Shown here piece after piece: positions 45,130 through 57,100 of a stretch of DNA of 64,000 bases. Position 1 is the stretch's first letter; each line of letters starts with the position of its first letter. The notes below the pieces were generated by a model. It worked only from the letters and a program-made list of their open reading frames with translations, was not told the origin of the DNA and ran no database searches. The translations under genes and the position numbers were made by a program. Source of the DNA: Phlebotomus papatasi (lineage: Eukaryota; Arthropoda; Insecta; Diptera; Psychodidae); NCBI RefSeq assembly GCF_024763615.1, contig NC_077222.1, positions 97,063,417 to 97,127,416 on the forward strand, read 5' to 3'.

Positions 45130-45950
45130 GTTTGGTGATTTATAAGTCACTCAAAAGATCTCCGAAAATATCTTAGGAGTAATCGGAGTAATACAATTGA
45201 TTTTCAGATAAAAATCTGTTATTGGTCATTAACAGATTGATTATCGATTCATAAGCAAATGGAATCGGTTCCGATTCATCAGAAATTCCAAGACCTTTTC
45301 AATGAGCCCAAATATGACATAATTCGGTTGAAAAATACGGACCATTTTTAACTTTTGATTTTGAAAAAACCGCTATCAGAAATGATTCAAGAGTAATTTT
45401 CGTATGAATATGAAAAATCCGCCTTGATAAACTTTAAGACATATCTAAAATGAAAAAAATCGCATAACGATATTTTCCAATAAGGACGAAACGTCCGGCT
45501 TGATAATCTATAAAACATATCCAGAAATGAATAAACCACACGGGGTGGGGTGGAGGAAAAATAAGGAGCATGCTAACGGTTATTCACTCGACTTATTAGG
45601 AAGGACTCTCGAAGATAGCAAGTCATTAACACTAAACCTACCAAGAGCGGTCAAATTGACTCGTTTAAAAACTTTTTAAAATTAACACATATTTAAACTG
45701 AACAATGTCGCTATCAATCTTTACGAATTTCTTAAAATATTCATTTAATATATTTTTCATTGTTTAAATTTTAACTTTTCCTTTTTTTCCAAGAAAAAAA
45801 TTGTTAAGTATCCTACTCTACTGCGGTCTGCGATTTGACCGAGCGTGTTAGGAAAAATGAGCAAAAACGGTCCATAGGTTCAGTATTAAATCTGTATCTC
45901 TAACCATTTGGCCTCTAGAGCTGGCGACAGCCGGACGGACAGATAGCATG
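45130..45950 (+). repeat. Interspersed repeat family B, copy 5, interrupted by a piggyBac-type MITE
   Basis: TGATTTATAAGTCACTCAAA, ATTGATTTTCAGATAAAAAT, AATTCGGTTGAAAAATA, then after the MITE TCTGTATCTCTAACCATTTG, CCTCTAGAGCTGGCGACAGC and CGGACGGACAG. The MITE at 45630-45885 sits just before the right-end block. Confidence 0.65.
45626..45889. mobile_element. piggyBac-type MITE, family I, copy 2
   Basis: TTAA at 45626-45629 and 45886-45889; ends CACTAAACCTACC and GGTTCAGTA-like. Shares TATCCTACTCTACTGCGGT and the central TTAATATATTTTTCATTG with copy 1. Inserted in repeat family B. Confidence 0.8.
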
Positions 45951-46073
45951 ACATAAAAAAAAACTCTAAACTTCAGATTTCCAAATCCAAAACTCTATCA
46001 AAATATGAAGGGGGTAAGAAGTCGGAATATATATACATATAATTCACAATCGAGAGATTAAGGTTCAGTGCCC

Positions 46074-46257
46074 TAAAGTCGACCGGTTCCTTAACTCGGC
46101 CGATGGAATTATTTAATCAGTTTTTGAATGTTTTATGGTCAATTTCTATGAAATTGATACTGAATAATGTTAAACCATACGCTAAATATTATACCAACTA
46201 TATAAATAAATTGAATAAATAACTCTATGGGTGGAGTTGAGGAACCGATCGACTTTA
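46074..46257. mobile_element. Short palindromic MITE
   Basis: TAAAGTCGACCGGTTCCTTA at the left and GAGGAACCGATCGACTTTA at the right; arms of about 24 bp with a GAGTT/AACTC continuation. 184 bp, noncoding, single copy here. Confidence 0.7.
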
Positions 46258-47314
46258 AGACTATACTTTATATACATATGCTGCCTTTTGTGTTGAGTTT
46301 GAGCAGGAAAAGTAACAATTTAATTATAAATTCAATCAATCAATCTAAATATAATATTATCAGGTATTTTTCTTTTCAACTTCATCTGGCTAAGATTAAA
46401 AATTTAATCCACTTTATTTGTGTTTTGTTGCGCGTTCAAAGCAACTAAAATTTAGCCAATCAGTGAAAGCAGTGAAACTACTAAAATATTTTATGAGTCC
46501 TAATATTTAATTCCTTGTGGATTATGCTGCAGTCCTATGTTCGTCGAATGATTTATGTTCGTTCTATATTTTTATAGTTAGATTATGTGTAATTAAATAA
46601 TTACAGGAAACGCCGAATGTGTTAATTCTTCAAACATTTCCTTTGCTCTGTATACGTCTAAGGTATAAGTTATTCCAATCCTTTTTCCAGCTCATTAAGA
46701 AAAAACATTTAATTCAAATTTTTAGTATACAAAAGCAGAATGAATTAACAAAAGATTAAATTCTGCAAATTCAAGTGCTGGAACTTTTGGAAGCCTAGCC
46801 TTGCATGAGCACCATGAGCACAGCTCATGAGGGAAGTTCCTTAAATAAAAAAAATTCTCTATCATCCATTAGTAATTAAAAAAAAAGTTATATATGTCAA
46901 TATTAAATTTTAAGCGCTATTATGTTTCAATGGCCCCAATCGTTAATACCAGATAAAAAACACTGAATCCGCCTCCGTTGGGTTTTTTTTAACCATTTTT
47001 TTAACGTTCAAGGTAGCATTACTATTGTTTTTGTTTATTATTTTATTTTATTTTTTTTTTTGTATTAGATTTTGGTCAGTGGAATTGATTGAAAAATCTT
47101 TCATTGCACGGGAATTAGTAATAGCATTGCAAGGGTTATGTTTCGATCAAAAAATCCTTTTTTAAAACCCTAGTTAGTGCTTTTTAAAAAGAGTTTGCGT
47201 AATTTTAATGGCATAGATACTTTTGTTGCTAGATTTTGGGAGCTCAAACCACTTAAAAAGAAAGTAATTTTTAGAAAAATTTAAATGTATATTCATCGAC
47301 CGGCTAGACCTACT
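46258..47314. other. No gene seen
   Basis: AT-rich unique DNA, with a T-rich run around 47035-47065. Confidence 0.4.
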
Positions 47315-47560
47315 CTGAAAAAAAAGTGGCTAAAGGGGCAAATGGATCTTGTCAAAATTTTGTCAAAAGGATGTTGTTTACCAATTTGACAAAACTTTCT
47401 CGCATTTTACATATTTATTAAAAAATATCCTTCTGACAAAGTTTTAAGTTTGAAAAAGGTCCATTTTGGTCTCAGATTTTAAAAAACTTTTTCATTTTCT
47501 GTTTGAAAGAACATCCTTTTGACAAACTTTTCTTGATAATTTGACGAAACTGTTTTTTAG
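47315..47560. repeat. Possible decayed foldback repeat
   Basis: AAAAGGATGTTGTTTACCAA with TTTGACAAAACT faces GAACATCCTTTTGACAAACT and a TTTGACGAAACTG; AATATCCTTCTGACAAAG lies between. The phrase TTGACAAA recurs five times. Probably an old inverted-repeat element. Confidence 0.4.
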
Positions 47561-48821
47561 TTCTGGGGTGACATGATAACTTATTTTCGATAGTATCGAC
47601 TGTCGATTTTGAAAAATTTGAAGGATAGCTGTACTTTTTGTAGCTAATATAGATATTTAGCAACAGTCACGTTTTCTTAAGAATGTAACAATAAATGGCC
47701 AAACGTTGCGTAAAAAGTCGTCACTGACTTGATCTAAGTGTTATAGATTTATCAATACAATCGATTCGACAGTATCGAAAAGTTATAATTCCACCCATGT
47801 TTTCCAAAGTCTCTCTCATCTGGAGAATTGTATTTCCTTTCTCTTGAAATATTGGGAAAATAAATTAACAAGTTGTACTATTAGAGGAAGGCTTTCATTC
47901 TTCGCACACACTGTGGATTCTAACACTTTTTATTTTTCCCATATTGCTTTAGTATAGACCTGTGCTCGTTAAAAGTCATGCAATATCGGAAATTTTGTGT
48001 TGATAATTTTAATGGAAATTACAGATATCCATACTGGTAATACTAATCCCGGTTATTCAAGGTGCAATGATAAATATTTTTGTGCCAAAAAGACATAACA
48101 GACATAAAAACTCATATAGAAAGAAATTGTCTTCTTGATATCTTTATCGGAAGACAGCTGTTCACTATACATCCTTTTACTTGAATCTTGCAGAAATACA
48201 ATGAAACTAAATGCAAATATCACTTCAATTGGAAAGTTCTTAAATCGCGCGCAGTTCAACTGTGAAAGAGAGATAGAGACACAAATAACTGCCATGACAA
48301 ACGTCTGGCGGCGCTGCGGTTGCAAAAAATCTCTGAAATGCGACAAAATATTTTCTTCTCTATTTTATCCATATTAGCAGGTCGTGCCCCTTCGTGTGAT
48401 ATGTACTTTTGCATTCCTTATTAACCAAAATAGTGTTGTACAAAAGGGTTTTTCTCAAACCTATCCTGAATTTCGGGACAGCTCAGAAGAATATGAGTCT
48501 TCCAGCTAAAATTTCATCCCAATGTTTTTGTTGTAATATCGACAATTATTCTTAATGAACCCAAATAACTGTATTCAAATAAATTATTAAAAGGATTTTA
48601 TTGTGAAAATGACTTAACTCTAAAGAATTAAACAATTTTCACATTAAAAAACCTCTCATTTTCTCAACGTGAATTTTCGCGGCATTTCGAAGGATGCTAA
48701 CAGGCACCACCAAATTCACTTCGGCTTTTCCTTTAGCTCAGGCCTGCTTTAGTGAATCAAACCTATCTATGGCACATTTTAATAGTTAATCTTAAATTAC
48801 ACATTTCCTGAAAAAAATAGG
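47561..48821. other. No supported gene
   Basis: A 97-codon minus frame (48053-48346) has hydrophobic stretches but no recognised family, and an 80-codon plus frame overlaps it. Confidence 0.35.
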
Positions 48822-48983
48822 TTAGATTCATTAAAGTAATATGAGAAAATATGAAGTGTTAGAAACCACGATATGTGCAAAGCTCGCAGACCTTCCCCTA
48901 AATTAGATTCATTAAAGTTATATGGGAAAGTATGAAGTGTTCGAAGCCACAGTGTGTGCGAAGTCTGAAGGTCTTCCACTAAA
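48822..48983 (+). repeat. Two tandem units of 81 bp
   Basis: TTAGATTCATTAAAGTAATA (48822) and TTAGATTCATTAAAGTTATA (48903) begin units that both continue ATGAAGTGTT, GAAACCAC/GAAGCCAC, GTGCAAAG/GTGCGAAG and CTTCCCCTAAA/CTTCCACTAAA. About 80 per cent alike by eye. Confidence 0.7.
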
Positions 48984-49758
48984 TCAAAATGGATTTTTGT
49001 TTTTAATTCGAGACATGTTCTAGCCTAGCCTAGCCTTTTGAAGACCAGTGGATGGCCATTGACCCATAGTGATTTTTTTCTTCTAATTATGTAAGATGTT
49101 TTTTTTCCTCTTAATATTTTTTAGAAAGTATCTTTTATTTAGGGTCACGATGAGTAACATGTCCTCAAAGGGTTAACAACTAGAATTACCTATTTTCCCG
49201 AAATGAATTCGGTAACTTTGGCACTAACGAAAATAGCTGAGAACTGCTTTAGATACTTATGTATTTGATACAGAGTTCAAGCCAACATATGTGACCACGG
49301 CTTTTAATTTAGATTCTAATCTTCTTCTCGGATTATCTTCCAGTTGAAAATATTGTTATATGTTTTAATCTGAATTAATTAGTAGTGCTCTGAAATTCGC
49401 AAATGTATATAGCACTTCCAACATTGTTGCCGTACTTCAAATGGGAAATATTTTGAACTGGTTGATATAGGTTTGATCTTTCCAGTACACTTCTCCTTCA
49501 CTTCCATTCCAGCTGGAATGGTTGGACTGGAAGGAGGGTTTCTCCCTCTCTTGGACCATGCTCGCGAGTGTCTTCTCCGCGAGAGAGTTGCAGAGGTAAG
49601 TGAGAGTTGTGACCGAGCGTCTGCGCTCGGTTTCATGGAGAGGACCCGAACGCTGGAATTGCCATATTCCGGATGATGGTATTGGTGAGCTGGCTGAATT
49701 GGGAATTGCAATCGGGGATTATTCCAGCATTGTGGTATAGGGTGCGGACTGAGGGGAT
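48984..49758. other. No supported gene; region before the SAM exon
   Basis: A minus frame of 110 codons (49379-49711) and a plus frame of 67 codons overlap in GC-richer DNA and show no domain. CCTCAAAGGGTTAA at 49164 is a lone piggyBac-type end. Confidence 0.35.
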
Positions 49759-49900
49759 GGCAGTGAGAGAGAGAGAACCGGTTTCCACTGAAGAGTAAGG
49801 TCTACCACGACGCTCTTCAATGAAAGAACTCGGTACAGTGGACTCAGTCTCGGAACGAACGCCATTTACACACTGCGGAGGACTGACTCAGTGGTTGGCA
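49759..49900 (+). promoter_or_regulatory. Putative promoter region of the SAM-domain gene
   Basis: GAGAGAGAGAG at 49765-49775 is a GAGA-factor-type motif, and TCAGTC at 49844 fits the arthropod initiator. The next 400 bp is GC-richer, with many TCAGTG/GTGATT phrases that look like a 5' UTR. A donor-like AACAA-GTAAAC at 50265 could splice to the T-rich acceptor just before the ATG at 51499. All of this is inferred from motifs and position. Confidence 0.25.
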
Positions 49901-51498
49901 ACGGTGTCACACGTTCTGCGATATTCGCTCCTCTTTGTAGCTTCATTGTTGATTGTCCTCCCTGCCAAGCAACGCCGAAACTTTCAGCTAGTGATTTTGT
50001 GCAAGAGACATTGTGTGTCAATAACGTGTCCAATTGAGGAGTGAGAGTTGATGGCTCATTGGTAGTGATTGTGGCATAAGGTGGAAGTGATAGTCCATTG
50101 GCATTGTGCAGTGATTTTTTTTTCTTCGATAGAGGATATCAGTGGTCATTGAAGAATGTGCTACCTTCCTTCATCCCACCGTTCTCTTTGAACTTCCTCA
50201 GGCACCATTTACCTGGGCTGCATCTCAAGAATTTCTTTGTGTCTCACATTCCGTGCTGCTGAACAAGTAAACCTAATAACATCACACAGAGGTATATGCC
50301 AAGCATAAAGAAATCCCAATGCTTCAACCAACAATAGAATAGTGTTAGTTTCTTTTTCTAAATAACATCAAACACAAACACAGAGGTAGATCTTCTGTTA
50401 AATCTTGGAGCTTCAATCTGCAATTTCCTCACATGGTGTGATATTGCACTGTGACACGAGCATGAGGGATTACTCACTATAAATTCATTTCCTCTCAAGG
50501 GGTATTCTTTCTATGTTCCACAACACCCCTCATAGCTTCATCCCCAAAAACGCATTTCGCACGTGAGTAAAATCCAAATTTGACAGTATTCCGTGCATCC
50601 CCCCAAGTTTCAATTTTCCCTGGAAAAACAATGGATTTGTGATGAGATGCCACAAGCTCCAGCTAAACAATTTAGAACAAAAATTTCTCTGATGAGAGCA
50701 GGTGATGCAGGAATAAGGGTATATGTATATAGGGATCATGAATAGCGGAATAAAGTACAAAGTTCATAATATGAAAAATTTATTGTTTATTTTTATTGCA
50801 CAACATAAGCAAAGAGGGGAATGTATCTCATAAATAAACGCAATCAAGATGCTCCTGTTTTCCCTGAACTCAAGTAATAATGCTTGGGTTCTTTGTCACT
50901 GTGTCGACAATTTATTTGATGCTTGATTGAGTTTCATTTTATTACATTTGTACACTTTCTTGTACAAGACATCGCAATATATTTCCCTGGGGGCAATGGA
51001 AAATTGGTGGATTTTCATCAAACCGAAGGGTCCGCTATACGGCTCCTTCATGAAGCCCCTCCTTGCAGGACTGTCTAGTCCGATTTCAGAAGTTTCAATG
51101 GTGCAAATTATACTGTATACACCTGCCCTCAGTGAAAGAATAATTAAAAAATCCAGGAAATTGATTAATTGACCAGAGGAGAATGTGATGCTCCTCGCAT
51201 GAGTTAGTCTGTTTTTACAGCTACAAGGGAGAGGGGTTCACTTTGGTCGGAACCACTGATGAACCCTCTCTTGTTGCCATAGCATGTGTGCCCTGATGAA
51301 TGTTTTTTTTTTTGTCTTCCTGTGCCAAAGAGACCAAATGAACACTCCCTCGGCCAATTCACTCTCAATTGAGGGCATTTGGTAAGACGGGAAAAATACT
51401 TCGTGCACCGTAAATTGAGACAGTGAAGTGTGTGCAACAGCCTATCCCCTGGGCAAAGTGTTATCTCTATATATATATTTTTTTAAATAAAAGAAACA
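49901..51498. other. Putative 5' UTR / first intron of the SAM-domain gene
   Basis: No coding frame with a domain. Immediately before the start codon is a T-rich tract ending TAAATAAAAG-AAACA, a possible acceptor. A plus frame at 50927-51172 was judged a chance frame. Confidence 0.3.
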
Positions 51499-51864
51499 AT
51501 GGCTGCCAACAATATAGTGTGTGAGTGGCTCAAGGCACTGGGTCTGGGCCAGTATGCCGAGAGTTTCCTAGACAATGGCTATGACGATCTGGAAATTTGC
51601 AAGCAAATTGGTGATCCGGATTTGGATGCAATTGGGGTTCAGACCCCGGATCACCGACACAAACTACTCAAATCGATCCGACAGCTGAGGGAGAAGGGTG
51701 CAACGAATCTGTATTTTGTGCTCAGTGAGCCAAATGGGTTGTCTGGAAGTCGTGAGATCCTCGAGGGTAGAGACACCCCACCGCCCAATGACATTGCATC
51801 CCTTGTTCGCGAACAGCTGAATGCTGACTCAATCCGATTGACTTCACATCCATATTCCACACCG
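51499..51864 (+). CDS. SAM-domain protein, SAMD5/SASH1-like, first coding exon
   Basis: ATG 51499 in good context (ACAATGGC) opens 122 codons that end at a strong donor, CCG-GTGAGT (51864/51865), phase 0. Residues 5-66 form a sterile alpha motif: IVCEWLKALGLGQYAESF, then NGYDDLEICKQIGDPDLDAI and LKSIRQLREKG. The phrase NGYDDLE.CKQIGDPDLDAIGV is characteristic of the SAMD5/SASH1 group, where the SAM domain acts as a protein-protein or scaffold module. LYFVLSEPN follows, and the exon closes with DIASLVREQLNADSIRLTSH and PYSTP, matching the conserved short C-terminal block of the SAMD5 type. The frame read past the donor gives only SF and a stop, so at least one more exon is needed; I did not find it downstream. 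Soluble, cytoplasmic; no signal peptide. Confidence 0.88.
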
Positions 51865-52492
51865 GTGAGTTTCTGATGAAATTGAATAGTTAGAATGGGA
51901 CGTGGAATTGAGAACATATTCCGCACAATATGGGGATATCATTGTAATTTCATCCAATGCGAAAAAGAACATTCCTGCCAAGTTTTCCCGCCACTCTCTC
52001 TCTCCCGGGAGATTATCTCTAAAAATTTAATTTTACCATTTCTTTTTATGGCTCTGATGCCTCATCTCTCGAAAAATTGTCTGTTTTTTATGCCAATTGA
52101 GGCGTCGATTAATCCTCATGATGCCTTCAAGTGCGTGATGATGATGAAAATAGACAATTCATTTGAATAGGGCTCAAGTGGCTGGAAAGCTTTATGGTTG
52201 AGGTGTTTTCTGCAGAATGCTCGAATTTTGGGCTAAATTGTCTAAATTTAAGATAAAGTGAAGATACTAGATTTTAACGAGGTGCTAAAATAAATAGAAT
52301 CTCCCCAGGTAGATTTTTACCTAAGGACCACCATTTGGTATCTGTCTAAAGTAAGAAGTAAGAAGATTACTGAGAAGATATTCTTTTAGATTTTAATATT
52401 TTAGCTATGAATTTTTTATAATTAGATGTACTGTGATAAGTGAGATACTTATTAAAAAGTCAAGGTTCTTGAGAAAAAGAGTGCTGACTTTC
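51865..52492. other. Intron of the SAM-domain gene, no other gene
   Basis: Sequence after the donor; plus frame 51895-52170 has no domain. Confidence 0.4.
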
Positions 52493-52637
52493 TAATGGCC
52501 TCTACACATTGGGAGCAATTTCTGTCAAAAATTGCTTTTTTGAAGGAAATTCCCTGCAGCGTTGTAGGGGGAAACGTCAAATTTCTGTCAAAAACGCAAT
52601 TTTTTACGAAAATTGCTCCCAATGTGTAGACGCCTTA
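52493..52637. mobile_element. Palindromic MITE with CTACACATTGGGAGC ends
   Basis: TAATGGCCTCTACACATTGG and CCAATGTGTAGACGCCTTA are inverted, with GAGCAATTTCTGTCAAAAA repeated inversely near the centre. 145 bp. A related copy starts at about 63939 and is cut by the window end. Confidence 0.8.
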
Positions 52638-53927
52638 ACTCAGATGTAAATTAAGTATGTGAAATAATACATAAACACACGCATTAGATGTGTATTAAAA
52701 TAAGATGACACAAAAGAATAAAAACGAAAAAAACTTTACTTATACGAAATGAATTAATTTCTTAAGAATCAATAATGAATAAATTACTTTTTAGCGTTTT
52801 AGCTTTATTTTAAAAAAGAATAAAAGAATTAACATACTTTTACAGGAAATTAAATTGACTATAGTTCTATATTTCAAGTCAAATATTTCTTGTACAAAGG
52901 ATTTATTCAGAATTTACTGGAAATGATGATATTGGAATTTGGAAACAGTTCAACACATAGTATTATGAAACTGTTTCCATTCCATGCAATTGATATTAGA
53001 TTATTATTAATAATGTTATAAAAGATTGTGTAGGGTCTCATCGTAATAAGGACATAAAATTCTCTACAATTCAATTATGGAATTATGGAATTAGTTATGA
53101 AATTTTTAATCGAATTGCAGTTGAGATTGTCGGGTATACTAAGTGGCTAAAAAGAGCCTAGATGTCTGATCACCTGCAAACTCAAGTACACTCCGTTTTT
53201 TTTAATCTATCTATCTATCTTGTGACTCAGATGGGTAAAGTGTTTGGCTCTATGATGGAAATGACTGGGATTTGGTACGACAATGCTTGCATCCATCTCA
53301 AACCATCCGCATTTGCATCAAAACCAGATACAAAACAAATACAGAAAACTGAAAATCGTAAAATATCCTCACTTTGGGGCTACGGTATTATTAGGAATCC
53401 AAAGCATTTCACGGATTTTACATCTTGATTTTGATTTTTTTGATACAGATTATCAAAATCTTGATATTTTCTTATTTTTTAATTACAACTTGGTACCAGA
53501 ATTTAATTAAAAAATCTGGGTAATTTAAAAATTTTCCTAAAATTCTAAACAAGGCACGACCAACTGATTACGGAAGCTTTCAGACTCAAGACTAACCTAT
53601 TTCTTAATGATCCATACAACCTCAGAATGAATTTTCTATGGTTTTTCTATTGGAATTGATATTGATAAACAATGTTAAGACGACAGTGGCCTCAAGTATT
53701 CAACCAAAAATTCCTGTAAAACTTTTATCTATAAAACCAACTGTGTGAGCTTGTTACCTGCGATTTTGCAAAAAGAAACCTTTTAGAAATCATTGTGTCT
53801 TATTCTCTCTCCCGAGAAGCAATTTTTTTATTAATATAGTCCTGTAGAATTCCCTAAGTAAGGCATTGTCGAACCAAAAATATTTTTATTTGCTTATAAC
53901 GCTCTTGGTTTTATCACTGAGATTACT
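52638..53927. other. No gene seen
   Basis: AT-rich unique DNA; short ATCT microsatellite at 53206-53220. Frames at 53162-53510 are chance. Confidence 0.4.
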
Positions 53928-54186
53928 ACACTGAGAGAAATCCGAAAAAAGTTAAAATAATATTCCGGATATGTTAATTTTACCCTGCAGTATTGATTCG
54001 AAATCGGTGTAAATATTACCCTTTTTAGGTGTATTATGGGTTACAGTTACCCTTTTTCATGTTATTTCTACCCTTAAAAAGGTGTAAAACTAACATTAAA
54101 AAATGTTGATATATTTTTACACCTAAAAAGTGTTAAAGTTATGAGGGAAAAAAGTTAATCGCACCCCCGTTTTTTTCTCAGTGTGT
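53928..54186 (+). mobile_element. Mariner-type MITE, family L, copy 4
   Basis: ACACTGAGAGAAATCCGAAA to TTTTTTTCTCAGTGT, about 259 bp. One of the least changed copies: ATATTCCGGATATGTT, ACCCTGCAGTATTGATTCG and TTTTTACACCTAAAAAGTG are all present. Confidence 0.88.
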
Positions 54187-57100
54187 AAGTAAAGTGGCAC
54201 ACTCTTAAAGATCTTAAGAGCTTCTATAGGAATTTCAACAGAAAACTCTCACTCTCAGTCTTTTAAAAGCGCACTAAAAGACTTGTCTAATACTTGGTTC
54301 TATAAGATAGCTATTTTACTTCTTGAGCTGACTGTGTTAATAAGTACATGGAATAGTTTATATGAAACACCTCAGAACTCCTGCTCAAATAATGCCCACC
54401 TTGTTTATGATAAATTACCTGTAAGGAAAAGTAGGGTTATGATCCGGTTTGAATCGATAGCCCCATATAACCAATTAAAGTCATTTTCGGTAAATCACAT
54501 CAGTTGAGTTGTCTCATACGGCGAATTTTCAATGTTGAAATTACAATGGCTTTACTTATTTGTTTATTTATTTATTTATTATATTCGCTCCTTGGAAATT
54601 ACAAGGGGTCAACTCACTTTTTTGCGATTTTGAGATTCTAATGCACTTAGAAAGACAATTTAATAAATTTTCAGATTTATTAAAGGCATTAAATTTCGTT
54701 ATTAGAAAAGTTTTTCAAAATTTTAATCTTTTTGATTTCTTGCATAATTTTGTGTGAAGTAAAGAAGCATAAAATATATTCATAGTTCAAATTTTTGTGA
54801 GAATTAACGACGCAGATTCATTCCGGTGGTATCTCTGGACGATTTCCTACTATTTAACTTTTTGGAATTTGCCATTTTCAACTTAAATTATAAATTATCA
54901 AAAAACAGATTATTTCTTATTATTTGTCATCACTTCAATATACATATAATTACCATTGACAACTTTAGATATATACAAACCCATTGCCTCTCAAATTACT
55001 TAAACTCAAAAAGTTACCAGTTTACATTAAGTTGGTTGCATGTTTTGACCATTTTGAATTATTTTTTCAAATGAGGCAACAAACTTTTGGCGGATCAAAA
55101 ATGATCAACTTTTGGGAAAAAAAAATATTTTTAATAAGAAGTAAAATTAATTACACAGCTCTACAAAATTTACTTTTTTTAAAAAATTCTTAAGAAGTAT
55201 TAGATGATTATTATGGTATTGGGTGCGCTGATTTAGAAAATGACTTTTTTTTTCAATCACATCACAATTCTGAGAATTTATTACTTTTGCCTTTTATCTG
55301 TTTTGTTTTACTTTACTGATTATATCTCCAGTTTTAGTGAACGAAATTTTAATCTCAGATATCCGTTGGAATGGTGAAGAGTTGCCCTACAACTTTATAT
55401 TAATACATGAAATCTGTAAAACTACCACTTAAGGGTGAAATAATGAGGTTTTCCTAAAAAATCCCCAAAAAATCCTTTGGACTGACGTTTTAAAAAATCA
55501 TAATAAACTAAACCAAATATTCAGGTGCTGTCTTTGAGAGAACATAGAGGGTCCTTGAGGGTATATATTTAACCAATAGAGACACCTCCTGTCAATTCTC
55601 TAAATGTCTCATTTATTGATCTTAGTCATTTTTGAAAATACAAAAATTCTTTCTTACAGTAAATTGTTCTAGGGATTTTTGAGATTCGATTCTTTAGAGT
55701 CGGGAAATTAATTCTTTAGCAATTGATTGCTTAAAATGTGTTTGGAAAATACAATGTTCTCTTAAAATCATCAAATTATGGATGTATTCTAGAAGAAACA
55801 GACAAGTCATAAGTAATACCAGTAATTCTGCAACCCTTTCAAAAATCTTTTTATCATATTAAAATTCAAGATTTTTTGTAAACATTTTAATATGAATGTT
55901 CTCTAATAAAATATTATCTACATGTAATTAAACATTAAATCCCACTGATTTTACTTACGAGATAAGACCATTGAATAATTTCAAGCTCGGGGCAATTAGG
56001 AAATTCGAAGTTACTTAAATATTTTATTGCATGAAATACTTAATAAATGTGAATAATATTTAATTCCAGAAAACTCAATACGAATACTGTTTTAAGAAAT
56101 GGTAGGAGTTTTTTAAGATTTATTAAATTGCTTGATAAAGCATTTATCACTTTTCTTGAGGGTTGAAATGTCAAGGAAAATCTTTAGTTTTATTTTTTTT
56201 GGGGTATTCGTCGTCTTAAGAAGAATGTATTTCATGAATTTAGAACAAGCAAATAACCAGCGGAATTCTGAACTTGACTTAATGGGTTAGATGAACCAGT
56301 ATTCTTTGTAAAAAAAAAATGCTACACAATAGTAATGGTATCTTTCAAAGAGATATTCTTTCTTTATACATAGTTTTTGTGAAAGAACACCAACAAAGAG
56401 AACAAATTACGGCGATTGTAAGTCCATAAAATACCAAGTTAGAATTCAAGAAATTCCCTCCCATATCGAGTGATTTGCATGTAAGTTCAAATCACCGATC
56501 AAATAAAATTGATTGAAATGGTTCTCCGAAAGCATCCATTAGAACTCGTTATGACTTAATACTGGTTGAGAGTAAAAAGGTGCAAGAGAAACTTTTCCAC
56601 TCCAACACAGGCACGTCCAGTGCTGAGATTGTTAAGCTGAGAACCAGGAAGTTGTACAAATGGCTCTCATGGATTCTCTGGCTAGAGTCGGCCAGGTAAT
56701 CAATTTAGCGAAAAAAGAATCCACAAAAACAAATGAAAACATGCCGCAGCTGGATGTGCCCGAAGAAACTGAAGATTCTTGGCCACATTCAGGGGCGTCA
56801 CGATTGGAATGAATTGCTCAACGGTCGTTGCCACCGTGTTTCTTCTTCTGCACCCGCAAGATTTGCCGAAGGTCGCACCATAGAAACACTTCTTGAGGTG
56901 TAGTCCATGGCACTCCCGGAAAAATTGCAGATGATACGGAATTATTGCATCGATTGCCCCTTTTCTCACCTTATGTGACGATAAGCGGTACAGATAGGTA
57001 CTCACAGAGTCTAAATTAGAATTAGAGGGATATTCATGAGTGAAAGAGATTAGACTATTTTCTACAATGTTGCTATCGAGTTATTAGGCTTTATTAATGA

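Noticed and set aside
56624..56696. Possible next exon of the SAM-domain gene
   Set aside because: Bounded by splice-like sites, but the phase required by the SAM exon gives an early stop, and the open phase does not match the SAMD5 tail.
56700..57005. 101-codon minus-strand frame with several Cys residues
   Set aside because: No family recognised; Cys spacing does not match a known finger or toxin fold, and splice sites are ambiguous.
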